Of a stretch of DNA of 39,416 bases, positions 1 through 8,649 are shown piece after piece. This DNA comes from Bacteroidota bacterium (lineage in GTDB: Bacteria > Bacteroidota > Bacteroidia > Sphingobacteriales > Sphingobacteriaceae): positions 1,756 through 41,171 of the forward strand of contig JABDHD010000029.1 of NCBI GenBank assembly GCA_013285685.1, written 5' to 3'. Below the pieces are notes generated by a model. The model was not told the origin of the DNA and searched no databases. It saw nothing but the letters and a program-made list of their open reading frames with translations. Within the stretch, counting starts at the first letter, position 1, and every line of letters starts with the position of its first letter. A program made the translations under genes and the position numbers.

Positions 1-807
1 CAGCTCTGGCAGATTGATGATACCTATTTGAAAACACTTGGGATGAAATTGGTTGAAGGCCGCAACTTCTCGTACGATATGTCTGACGACACTGCGGGCA
101 AAACCGTTATCATCAATCAAACGCTTGCAAAAAGGCTCAACCTTAAACATCCTGTCGGAGCCCGCATTACCAATGGCCAAGCATTTACCGTGATAGGTGT
201 AGTGGAAGATTTTAATTTCAATACAATGCGCGAGCAGATCGCTCCGCTGGCGCTGCAATTCGGATTGAGTCCGTCTGTAGTTAGCATTAAGGTGCAAGAG
301 GCCGATATGGAGAACACCCTGCAATCCATTGCGGCTACCTGGAAACAATTTGCACCCGATCAGCCCATACGCTACACATTCCTGGATGAAAGCTTTGCCA
401 GCATGTATGCCGATGTACAACGCATGGGCGATATTTTCACCACGTTTGCCATACTGGCTATCATTATTGCCTGCCTGGGCCTGTTTGCCCTTTCTGCTTT
501 TATGGCCGAGCAGCGCAGTAAGGAGATCGGTATACGCAAGGTGCTGGGCGCATCGGTAAGCGGCATTACCACTATGTTATCTTTTAATTTTGTAAAGCTG
601 GTGGCCCTGGCCATCCTCATCGCTTCGCCCATCGCCTGGTGGGGCATGAACAAATGGCTGCAGGGATTCGCCTACCACCAGCCGGTACAATGGTGGATTT
701 TTGCCGCGGCGGGCCTGGCGGCAATATTGATCGCTTTGATAACGGTAAGCTTCCAGGCTATAAAAGCGGCGGTGACCAACCCGGTGAAAAGTTTGAGGAG
801 TGAGTGA
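1..807 (+). CDS. ABC transporter permease, MacB/FtsX family, 3' part only (array copy 0)
   Basis: Open from the first base in frame 1, so the true start lies upstream; 268 codons are visible. The visible part is the end of the second MacB periplasmic domain (a short motif VGARI followed by VIGVVEDFNFNTM) and then the last FtsX block. That block has three hydrophobic segments, with the cytoplasmic motif EQRSKEIGIRKVLGAS after the first. It ends in NPVKSLRSE, the C-terminus shared by copies A, B, D and E downstream. FtsX-type permeases work with a separate ATPase and often move lipoproteins, peptides or macrolides, or act as peptide sensors. Whether this copy carries the sensor/AraC front end cannot be seen. 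It is followed by a 194-bp gap that holds an inverted repeat and the leader of copy A. The permease call is firm; substrate unknown. Confidence 0.93.
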   Translation, partial: QLWQIDDTYLKTLGMKLVEGRNFSYDMSDDTAGKTVIINQTLAKRLNLKHPVGARITNGQAFTVIGVVEDFNFNTMREQIAPLALQFGLSPSVVSIKVQEADMENTLQSIAATWKQFAPDQPIRYTFLDESFASMYADVQRMGDIFTTFAILAIIIACLGLFALSAFMAEQRSKEIGIRKVLGASVSGITTMLSFNFVKLVALAILIASPIAWWGMNKWLQGFAYHQPVQWWIFAAAGLAAILIALITVSFQAIKAAVTNPVKSLRSE

Positions 808-816
808 AGAACATCA

Positions 817-882
817 TTGGTCATTGGTCATTAGTCATTAGTGTAAAGCGGCTAAAGTCTATGACTAATGACAAATGACCAA
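817..882. repeat. Iterated-word inverted repeat (GGTCATT type)
   Basis: The word GGTCATT/AGTCATT is iterated at 817-841. The segment 824-841 pairs with 865-882 over 18 nt with one mismatch, and the loop is 23 nt. It follows the stop of the truncated permease directly and could form a strong hairpin in the transcript, perhaps ending it, although there is no T-run. Confidence 0.75.
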
Positions 883-883
883 G

Positions 884-1004
884 CCAAAACCGCACGCGCC
901 AATGTCCGGTTCCGTTACAGCGCAAATATTTTGCGCTGTACAATTTTTTATATATCAATATGTTATAAGTTTGGAACAGCGATTGCGTCTAAACATTTCA
1001 ATTG
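884..1004 (+). promoter_or_regulatory. Shared 121-bp leader and promoter of copy A
   Basis: The segment from CCAAAACCGCAC (884) to the TTG start (1002) recurs before copies C (8532-8652) and E (16243-16362) and in diverged form before B (4791-4911). It includes a Bacteroidota -7 element TAAGTTTG at 966-973, 36 nt before the start codon, with a T-rich block upstream of it. Copy A alone also has a perfect palindrome at 917-939 (10-bp arms ACAGCGCAAA/TTTGCGCTGT, 3-nt loop). No Shine-Dalgarno sequence is present. Confidence 0.7.
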
Positions 1005-4000
1005 AATACATATACTTTTCATATCACCTTTTACGACCTCGCCTTCCTGGGGACAATATTTATTGGCCTCAATATCGCCGTTTTTTTATTGTTCACTAAA
1101 AAGACCAATCAAGCTGCAAACCGGTTTTTAGCACTGGCAATGATTACGCTAGTTTTGTGGATTGCAAGGCTATTGGGCATCGATGTGGGGCTGTCAGCCT
1201 ATATTCCCAATTGGAGCCGCCTGCCGCTGCAATTTTCGCTGGCGCTTGGGCCGCTCCTCTATTTTTATGTGCTTAAAATAACCCGGCCGGAGTATAAATT
1301 CCGCTTGAAAGATCTGCTGCATTTCAGTCCTTTGCTGTTGGAATTGGGCGCCCAGGCGTTGGAAATTAGGGATAGTATAAAAACCGGCGCGGTTACTTAT
1401 GATACGCCGGCCTATCATCAACTTAACCCGGTACTGCAGTTGCTGGCGTTTGTTTCTGTCATAATTTACCTTTACCTGGCTCACAGGCAGATCGAACGCT
1501 TTTACCGGCGAATAAAATTTAATTGGGGTGACCGGTACCGCTATGAATTACGCTGGCTGCATCGATTATTGACGGGCTTTGGCTTGTTATGGCTTTTGTG
1601 GATACCTTTTACCGTGGTTAATTATTTTTATTACCATAACCAGTTAGGCATCCATGCTTATTATCCTTTATACCTGCTTTTAGCGGTAACGGCTATCTGG
1701 GTGGCTGCCGTCGCTTTTTTAAGGCCCGAGACCGGCAGCATACTGGTCGCTCCCGCTCCCTCTTTAAAACCACCACTTCCCGCGGAAATGAGGCAACAGG
1801 GTATTTGGCTGAAGAGGGCCGTGCAAGCCGGCCGGTATTACCGGGACCCGGAATTAAGCTTAGCGACACTGGCTGAAAAGCTGGAGATGACTACCCACGA
1901 ATTGTCCCGCATCATCAATACAGCGCTAAAAAAAAGCTTCCATGATTTCATTAATGAATATCGTGTTGTGGACGTCGTTCAGAAAATGCAGGACCCTGCT
2001 TATAACCATATCACCCTGCTGGGTATTGCCTATGAATCGGGTTTCAACTCCCAAAGCACTTTTACCCGCACGTTTAAGCATCTGACCGGGAAAAGTCCGT
2101 TGGAGTATAAAAATGACTTAAAAAAAGATTGGTCATCTTATAATTTGGGCAGCCATCAACAATTTGCGCCGGTAATTTTACATCGTGAAACCACTCCCGG
2201 GTGGTCCCATGGAAAATTAACCCGCAATTATATGTTTAAAAATTATTTCAAGATCGCCTGGCGCAGTATTGCCAGGAACAAGGTATACACCGCCATCAAT
2301 GTTCTTGGCTTATCGCTTGGCGTTTGCGCCTGTCTAATTATATTCCTGGTCACCAGCTTTGAACTGAGCTATGATACGTTCCATCCTGGTAAAGATCGCA
2401 TATACAGGATCGTAACATCGATGCAGGATCCACAGGGAAACAGGGGTGACGGGGCTTCTGGTATAGTTCCGCTACCCATGGCCCTGCGAAACGAGTTGAG
2501 CGGTTTTGAAACAGTGGCCGGGTTTTACACTTATTTCCCAAAAGTTACTATACCCGGGGCCAATAACGCCGCCAAAAAATTTGTTGCATCCAGGGAGGGT
2601 GAAGTGCCCTCGACCGTTATCGTAACGGAACCGCAATATTTCAGGATATTCCAATACAGGTGGCTGCAGGGTAACCCGTCGACCGCGTTAAACGAACCAT
2701 TTAAAGTAGTGCTTTCGGAGCAGGAAGCGCACAAGTATTTTGGTACCGTACCGTTGGAAAATGTTATGGGTAAAGAGGTTATTTACAACGACTCTTTGCG
2801 GCTTACGGTATCCGGCATCGTAGCAGACTGGGATAAGCATACCGACTTTGGTTTTAAGGATTTTGTTTCATTTGCTACCATTCAGCATAGTTTTCTGAAA
2901 AAAGACGTCGAACTGGAAAACTGGGGTATGTGGGACTCTGACTCACAGGGGTATGTAAAACTGGCGAAAGGGGTTACACCAGCCCGGATGGAAAAACAGT
3001 TGCAGCAATTTGTAAAGGCGCATATCCGGGTTGAAAAAGGGTCGAAAGTCCAATTAATGCTGCAACCCTTATCCGACATCCATTTCAACGATCATTACGA
3101 GGACTCTTATTCGCGCCAGGCCCATTTACCCACGCTTTACGGCCTGATGGCCATTGCTGTTTTTATATTGCTGATAGCCGCCATTAACTTTATCAATCTT
3201 TCCACAGCGCAGTCGCTGCGGCGGGCAAAAGAGGTGGGTGTGCGCAAAGTAATAGGCGGCACTAAAAGCAATCTCACCATCCAGTTTTTAGTTGAAACGT
3301 TTATCGTAACCGGTGTGGCTTTAATCATTGCCGTAGCCGCTGTTAATCCCATCATTTCAGCATTCCATTCCTTTATACCCCAGGGCGTAGCCCTAAATTT
3401 ATTCAGTCTGCCCGTGCTTATATTTTTGGTTGCGATACTTATAATTACCTCCCTGCTTGCCGGTTTTTATCCTGCAAGGGTCCTGTCATCATATTTACCG
3501 GCATTAAGTTTAAAGGGACAGGGTTCTGCCCAATTGAATCACCGGGGCTATCTGCGGAAAACGCTGATCGTGTTCCAGTTCACCGTATCCCTGGTGTTTA
3601 TTATAGGCACACTAATAGTTGCCGGCCAGATCCATTTTGTTTTGAATAAAGACATGGGCTTTAACAAAGACGCTATCATTACCGTGCATACCGACTGGAA
3701 TAATACTGTAGATCAGCTTAATGTTTTTTGCAATAAGGTGCGGGAATTACCAAATGTGAAAATGGTGAGCCGGCATCATGAAACACCTGCAGCACAACGA
3801 CATTCAGGAACCTTTATGGAATACAAAGGCGCCGGCGGCGCTAAAATAGATGCACCATTTGATTTTTGCGACGAAAATTATGTGCCGCTCTTCGGTTTGA
3901 AAATTGTAGCGGGGCGTAACCTCTCCCATTCCGATACCTTAAAAGAATACCTGGTAAACGAAAAGTGCGCCAAAGCGCTTGGGTTCAAAAATCCCGCAGA

Positions 4001-4682
4001 TGCCGTTGGCCAGTCGGTTGAAATAGGCATGTCGGATTCAAAAAGGCAAATAGTTGGTGTGATAAAGGATTTCAATTCAAAATCATTGCACGAAGATATA
4101 AGCCCGTTTTTTATGTGTTCGATAAAGAATAGAGAAAGGAGCGTCAGCATGAAATTAGCCACCGGCAAAGGAATAAGCAATTTTAAAGCAACGATAGCGC
4201 AGATAGCAAACGCATGGAAAGAGGTATATCCCAATGACAAATTTGAATATGCTTTTTTCGACCAAACCATCGCCGGCTTTTATGATAAAGAGCAGAAAAC
4301 CGCGCAGCTGATGAACACCGCTATGCTGATCGCCATATTCATTTCATGTATGGGGTTATTCGGCCTCGCCATGTTTACCGCACAGCAACGCATGAAAGAG
4401 ATAGGCATCCGCAAAGTTTTGGGCGCCAGCGTTTCGGGCATAGCATCCATGTTAAGCAAAGATTTTTTAGTGCTGATCCTGATTTCGCTGGTTATTGCCT
4501 CGCCAATAGCTTACTACTTTATGCACGTATGGCTGCAGGGTTTTGCCTATCGCATTAATATCAGCCCCTGGACATTCCTATTATCAGGATTGGCCGCCAT
4601 ACTGATCGCCCTTGCAACCGTAAGTTATCAGGCGATAAAAGCAGCGATGGCTAATCCGGTGAAGAGTTTGAGGAGCGAATGA
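1002..4682 (+). CDS. Fused membrane sensor - AraC HTH - double MacB/FtsX permease, copy A
   Basis: A 1226-residue, three-part protein. Residues 1-245 hold about seven hydrophobic segments with the signature LGPLLYFYVLKITRPEYKF, as in the membrane domain of Bacteroidota 7TM-AraC regulators. Residues about 282-370 are an AraC-type double HTH (LAEKLEMTTHELSRIIN, then GIAYESGFNSQSTFTRTFK and TGKSPLEY). From residue 411 (MFKNYFKIAWRS) it reads as a complete stand-alone permease: TM, MacB periplasmic domain, three TMs with the motif RRAKEVGVRKVIG, a second periplasmic domain, and three TMs with EQRMKEIGIRKVLGAS, ending NPVKSLRSE. The start is TTG at 1002, chosen because all four complete copies align there and it lies 36 nt below TAAGTTTG. 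I infer that the permease reports to a membrane-tethered DNA-binding domain. Partner ATPase, ligand and target genes are unknown. Confidence 0.92.
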   Translation: MNTYTFHITFYDLAFLGTIFIGLNIAVFLLFTKKTNQAANRFLALAMITLVLWIARLLGIDVGLSAYIPNWSRLPLQFSLALGPLLYFYVLKITRPEYKFRLKDLLHFSPLLLELGAQALEIRDSIKTGAVTYDTPAYHQLNPVLQLLAFVSVIIYLYLAHRQIERFYRRIKFNWGDRYRYELRWLHRLLTGFGLLWLLWIPFTVVNYFYYHNQLGIHAYYPLYLLLAVTAIWVAAVAFLRPETGSILVAPAPSLKPPLPAEMRQQGIWLKRAVQAGRYYRDPELSLATLAEKLEMTTHELSRIINTALKKSFHDFINEYRVVDVVQKMQDPAYNHITLLGIAYESGFNSQSTFTRTFKHLTGKSPLEYKNDLKKDWSSYNLGSHQQFAPVILHRETTPGWSHGKLTRNYMFKNYFKIAWRSIARNKVYTAINVLGLSLGVCACLIIFLVTSFELSYDTFHPGKDRIYRIVTSMQDPQGNRGDGASGIVPLPMALRNELSGFETVAGFYTYFPKVTIPGANNAAKKFVASREGEVPSTVIVTEPQYFRIFQYRWLQGNPSTALNEPFKVVLSEQEAHKYFGTVPLENVMGKEVIYNDSLRLTVSGIVADWDKHTDFGFKDFVSFATIQHSFLKKDVELENWGMWDSDSQGYVKLAKGVTPARMEKQLQQFVKAHIRVEKGSKVQLMLQPLSDIHFNDHYEDSYSRQAHLPTLYGLMAIAVFILLIAAINFINLSTAQSLRRAKEVGVRKVIGGTKSNLTIQFLVETFIVTGVALIIAVAAVNPIISAFHSFIPQGVALNLFSLPVLIFLVAILIITSLLAGFYPARVLSSYLPALSLKGQGSAQLNHRGYLRKTLIVFQFTVSLVFIIGTLIVAGQIHFVLNKDMGFNKDAIITVHTDWNNTVDQLNVFCNKVRELPNVKMVSRHHETPAAQRHSGTFMEYKGAGGAKIDAPFDFCDENYVPLFGLKIVAGRNLSHSDTLKEYLVNEKCAKALGFKNPADAVGQSVEIGMSDSKRQIVGVIKDFNSKSLHEDISPFFMCSIKNRERSVSMKLATGKGISNFKATIAQIANAWKEVYPNDKFEYAFFDQTIAGFYDKEQKTAQLMNTAMLIAIFISCMGLFGLAMFTAQQRMKEIGIRKVLGASVSGIASMLSKDFLVLILISLVIASPIAYYFMHVWLQGFAYRINISPWTFLLSGLAAILIALATVSYQAIKAAMANPVKSLRSE

Positions 4683-4685
4683 TGA

Positions 4686-4777
4686 TGTCTGAACCGTTGA
4701 TTAAGCTGATTAAATGATTTCGCTGATATTTAATATCAAGGTTATCATATGAATCAGCTTAATCAACGGTTCAGACA
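4686..4777. repeat. Perfect 26-bp inverted repeat after copy A
   Basis: The arms 4686-4711 and 4752-4777 are perfectly complementary over 26 nt, with a 40-nt loop that itself contains a small palindrome (GATATT/AATATC). The arms start at TGTCTGAACCG and contain the GATTAAG word. It lies 4 nt after the stop codon of copy A, so it may act as a transcript-end hairpin or processing structure. Confidence 0.85.
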
Positions 4778-4790
4778 ATATTATTGCCAG

Positions 4791-4911
4791 CCGAAACCGG
4801 ACGGTTGAATGTTCGTTTTTATTACAATTGTTTGCTGCGAATAAGTCACTGTGCACTATCTTTCAGTATATTAGTTATTTGGAACAGCGATTGACCGGTA
4901 TAAGCTGATTG
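4791..4911 (+). promoter_or_regulatory. Diverged leader of copy B
   Basis: It has the same total length as the leaders of A and C (121 bp) and the same outline: CCGAAACCGGACG at the left end and TTTGGAACAGCGATTG near the start. The -7 position reads GTTATTTG rather than TAAGTTTG, so both conserved bases of the TA pair are lost. The spacing to the TTG start is 1 nt shorter. This copy is probably transcribed more weakly or under different control. Confidence 0.5.
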
Positions 4912-7900
4912 AAATCATATAACTTCCATATTAACCTGTATGACCTGGCCTTCCTGGGAACGATATTTATCGGGCTTACTTTTGCCCTTCAGTTATGGTT
5001 CACCAGGAAGACTAGCCAGCCTGCAAACCGGTTTTTAGCCCTGGCAATGGTTACCATGGTTTTGTGGATAACCAGGCTATTATGCATCGATATCGGGCTT
5101 TCTGCTTATATCCCTGATTGGAGCTGGCTGCCACTGCAATTTTCGCTGGCGCCTGGTCCCCTGATCTATTTTTATGTGCTTAAAATAACGCGGCCCGAAT
5201 ATAAATTCCGGGTTAAGGATATGCTGCATTTTAGCCCATTGCTGTTGGAATTGGGCGCCCAGGCGCTCGAAGTCAGGAACAGTATAAAAACCGGGGAAGC
5301 CGCTTATCAAACGTTGACATTTCACCAACTGAACCCTTTATTGCAATTGTTGGCTTTTGTTTCGGTTATAATCTATTTGTACCGCTCGCGCCGGCTAATA
5401 CAGGATTTCTACCACAGGCTGCGGCCGATACTAATGGACAGGCCGCGTTTTGCCTTCAGGCGGTTGGACAGGGCCCTACTTTTCCTCGGCTTGCTTTGCG
5501 TTTTATCCTTGTTTAAAGATGCTTTCTGTTTGGCTATTGCCCTTGCACTGATAGGAGTGGCGGTGAACGTGATACTGAAACCGGATAATAATGCCCAACC
5601 GGCAATGCCAATAACTGACAGATCGGATGCAAAGCAGAAAGGCCGCAGGTTAAAGGAAGCCGTGGCCGCAAACCGCCTTTACGAGGATGCCGAACTTACG
5701 TTGACGACGCTGGCGGTAAAACTGGTGATCCACCCGCATGATTTATCCCGGATCATTAATGTCGGGCTGGAAAAAAACTTCAGTGATTTTATTAATGAAT
5801 TCCGGGTTCGCGAAGTTGCCCGGAAAATGCAGGACCCGGCTTATGACCGGCTCACGTTGCTGGGTATCGCTTATGAGTCGGGGTTCAATTCCAAAAGAAC
5901 TTTCAACCGGGTTTTCAAAGAGATGACCGGCAAAACCCCGGTGGAATATAAAAACATCCTAAAAAAAGAGGGGCCAATTGATAAGTTGACCCCTCAGCCA
6001 CGAATACGTACGGTAATATTGCGTTCAGAAAGCACGCCACATTGGGGGCCTGAAAAATTAAAACGCAATTATATGTTTAGGAATTATGTAAAGATCGCCT
6101 GGAGAAGTCTTATTCAAAACAAAGTGTATTCGGGCATTAATGTGCTGGGGCTTGCTGCAGGTATGGCTGTCGCCATACTTATTTGTTTATGGATATTTGA
6201 TGAGGTTACCTACGACAGATCCTTTACCAATCACAAGCACCTTGCCCAGGTTATGCACACGGCTATTAACGATGACAGAACATTTACCACCGAGCCCAAT
6301 GTATGCAGGCCCATCGCCGCGGAATTGCGCAATAAATATGGAAGCGATTTTAAAAATACCGCTATGGCCACGTGGAGCTGGGGGCATGTGTTAACGGTGG
6401 GCGATAAAATAATTACAGCGTATGGCCCATGGGTAGAAGATAAATTTCCGACCATGTTTTCGCTCAACATGTTGAAGGGAAACATTAATGCGCTGAGCGA
6501 TCCGTCGTCCATAATTATTAGTGCCTCTTTAGCGAAAACACTGTTTGGCGACGCTGAGCCGCTTGGCAAAATAATAAAGCTCGATAATAAAGACAATTAC
6601 CAGGTAGCCGGGCTGTTCCGCGATTTTCCGGATAATAGCACCATGGCCGACGCAAAATATTTCCTGCCCTGGAAAAAATATGTCACCATGGAACAATGGG
6701 TGAGAGATGCTGCCTCGGATTGGAACGGTCGTTCGTGGCTGTGCTTTGTGCAGTTGGCTGACAACAGGGATATAGATAAAGAAACCGATAAGATAAAGAA
6801 CGTGGTGATGGCGCATAAAAATAAGGGAGATCGCGTTGAAAACACCTGCCTGTATGCAATGGATAAATGGCATTTGTACAGCGAATTTAAAAATGGCAAA
6901 GCCGCCGGAGGCCCCATACAATTTGTGTGGCTGTTTGCTACAATCGGCGTATTTGTGCTGCTGCTTGCATGCATTAATTTTATGAACCTGAGTACAGCGC
7001 GTAGCGAAAAACGTGCAAAAGAAGTAGGCATCCGTAAAACAGTCGGCTCGTTGCGCGGCCAGCTCATCGGGCAGTTTTTAAGCGAGAGCGTCCTGGTGGC
7101 TTTAGTGTCATTTGTACTTTCCGTTATCCTGGTTATCGCATTACTGCCCTTATTCAATTCGCTGGCGGGTAAAAATATACAATTGCCATGGCGCAGCCTC
7201 GCATTTTGGCTTTTCGCACTGGCATTTACCTTTATTACCGGCTTGCTTTCGGGCAGCTATCCTGCGTTGTACCTGTCAAAATTCGAACCCATAAAAGTAT
7301 TGAAAGGCACCTTTCGCGTTGGGAGGTACGCTTCGCTGCCACGCAAGGTTTTAGTGGTGGCGCAATTCACGTTTTCTATTGCCCTGATCATCGGGACCAT
7401 CATTGTTTTTAAACAGATTCAGTTTGCCAAAAACAGGCCTGTTAATTACAGGAAAGAGGGATTAATAACCATTAACGGGGCAACACCGGATTTGCCTAAA
7501 TATTACAATGCGATAAGAAATGACCTGCTGGCATCCGGCGTGGTGGAAAACATGGCCGGAGCATCTGATGCAACTACAAACCTGGGTGCATGGCGTAATA
7601 GCTTTAACTGGGAAGGCAAAAACCCCAATACCTTACCCAACTTTGGTTTTATGTATATGACGGAAGATTTTGGTAAAACAATCGGCTGGCAACTAAAAGA
7701 AGGCAGGGGTTTTTCCAAAGATTTTGCTACAGATAGTTCGGCCATGATATTGAATGAAGCAGCCGTGAAGCAGGTGGGTCTGAAAAAAGACATTGTGGGT
7801 CAAAATATGCAGTACGATGGCAAAAATTATCGTGTGATTGGTGTGGTGAAAGATATGATCCAGGAATCCCCATATAAGCCGGTAGCGCCCACCGTTTATG

Positions 7901-8457
7901 TGGCCAGCCATAACTGGATTGGCATCGTAACCGTTGCTATAAAAAGAGGGGCGCCTGTAAAAGATGCATTGACTAAAATAGAAGCGATATTTAAAAAATA
8001 CAATCCCAACCTGCCGTTCAATTATACTTTTAACGATGAGGATTATGCAAAGAAGTTTACTGATGAACAGCGCGTCGGTAAGCTGGCCACCTTCTTTACC
8101 ATATTAGCTGTCTTTATTTCCTGCCTTGGTTTATTCGGCCTTGCATCGTTTGTTGCAGAGCAGCGTAAAAAAGAAATTGGCGTACGCAAAGTGTTAGGCG
8201 CGTCAACTTACCGTTTATGGCAAATGCTTTCAAAAGAGTTTGCATTACTGGTAATTATTTCGTGCTTTATTGCCATACCATTAGCATGGTATTACCTGCA
8301 CAATTGGCTAAGGCAATACGATTACAAAACACCCATATCAGCATGGGTATTTGTTGCATCGGGCGCTGGCGCATTGGTTATAACATTAATTACTGTAAGC
8401 TTTCAATCCATAAAAGCGGCCATTGCAAACCCGGTCAAGAGCCTTCGGTCGGAGTAG
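4909..8457 (+). CDS. Fused membrane sensor - AraC HTH - double MacB/FtsX permease, copy B
   Basis: 1182 residues with the same order of parts as copy A. The front end is very close to A up to about residue 160, then diverges sharply. The last part of the membrane domain is about 17 residues shorter, and the aromatic segment seen in A, C, D and E (YFYYHN or YFGYHN) is absent. The HTH starts near residue 260 (LAVKLVIHPHDLSRIIN; GIAYESGFNSKRTFNRVFK; TGKTPVEY). The permease begins at residue 389 (MFRNYVKIAWRS). Its periplasmic domains differ strongly from A, while the cytoplasmic motif EQRKKEIGVRKVLGAS and the tail NPVKSLRSE are kept. The start is TTG at 4909. The shortened sensor and degenerate promoter make this the most divergent array member, possibly with another ligand. 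Confidence 0.91.
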   Translation: MKSYNFHINLYDLAFLGTIFIGLTFALQLWFTRKTSQPANRFLALAMVTMVLWITRLLCIDIGLSAYIPDWSWLPLQFSLAPGPLIYFYVLKITRPEYKFRVKDMLHFSPLLLELGAQALEVRNSIKTGEAAYQTLTFHQLNPLLQLLAFVSVIIYLYRSRRLIQDFYHRLRPILMDRPRFAFRRLDRALLFLGLLCVLSLFKDAFCLAIALALIGVAVNVILKPDNNAQPAMPITDRSDAKQKGRRLKEAVAANRLYEDAELTLTTLAVKLVIHPHDLSRIINVGLEKNFSDFINEFRVREVARKMQDPAYDRLTLLGIAYESGFNSKRTFNRVFKEMTGKTPVEYKNILKKEGPIDKLTPQPRIRTVILRSESTPHWGPEKLKRNYMFRNYVKIAWRSLIQNKVYSGINVLGLAAGMAVAILICLWIFDEVTYDRSFTNHKHLAQVMHTAINDDRTFTTEPNVCRPIAAELRNKYGSDFKNTAMATWSWGHVLTVGDKIITAYGPWVEDKFPTMFSLNMLKGNINALSDPSSIIISASLAKTLFGDAEPLGKIIKLDNKDNYQVAGLFRDFPDNSTMADAKYFLPWKKYVTMEQWVRDAASDWNGRSWLCFVQLADNRDIDKETDKIKNVVMAHKNKGDRVENTCLYAMDKWHLYSEFKNGKAAGGPIQFVWLFATIGVFVLLLACINFMNLSTARSEKRAKEVGIRKTVGSLRGQLIGQFLSESVLVALVSFVLSVILVIALLPLFNSLAGKNIQLPWRSLAFWLFALAFTFITGLLSGSYPALYLSKFEPIKVLKGTFRVGRYASLPRKVLVVAQFTFSIALIIGTIIVFKQIQFAKNRPVNYRKEGLITINGATPDLPKYYNAIRNDLLASGVVENMAGASDATTNLGAWRNSFNWEGKNPNTLPNFGFMYMTEDFGKTIGWQLKEGRGFSKDFATDSSAMILNEAAVKQVGLKKDIVGQNMQYDGKNYRVIGVVKDMIQESPYKPVAPTVYVASHNWIGIVTVAIKRGAPVKDALTKIEAIFKKYNPNLPFNYTFNDEDYAKKFTDEQRVGKLATFFTILAVFISCLGLFGLASFVAEQRKKEIGVRKVLGASTYRLWQMLSKEFALLVIISCFIAIPLAWYYLHNWLRQYDYKTPISAWVFVASGAGALVITLITVSFQSIKAAIANPVKSLRSE

Positions 8458-8613
8458 TCATAAATAATTAGTCATTGGTCATTGATGCATAGCGGCGAAC
8501 GAACCAATCACCAACGCTAAATTATTACGGGCCAAAACCGCACAGCCCAATGTCCGTTTCCTTTACAGCGCAAATATTTTATGCTACATAATTTTTTATA
8601 CCTCAACATGTTA

Positions 8614-8621
8614 TAAGTTTG
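8614..8621 (+). promoter_or_regulatory. -7 promoter element of copy C in shared leader (8532-8652)
   Basis: TAAGTTTG matches the Bacteroidota -7 consensus TAnnTTTG exactly and lies 36 nt before the TTG at 8650, as in copies A, D and E. The leader from 8532 repeats the text of copy A: CCAAAACCGCAC, CAATGTCCG, then ACAGCGCAAATATTTT. The right half of the copy A palindrome is eroded here. Confidence 0.7.
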
Positions 8622-8649
8622 AACCGGCGATTGCGTTTAACTATTACGA

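Noticed and set aside
1002..4682. The sensor-AraC-permease fusion as a sequencing or assembly error joining two genes
   Set aside because: Four complete copies with strongly diverged sequence all show the same fusion, an unbroken frame and a related linker; an error would not recur in this way.
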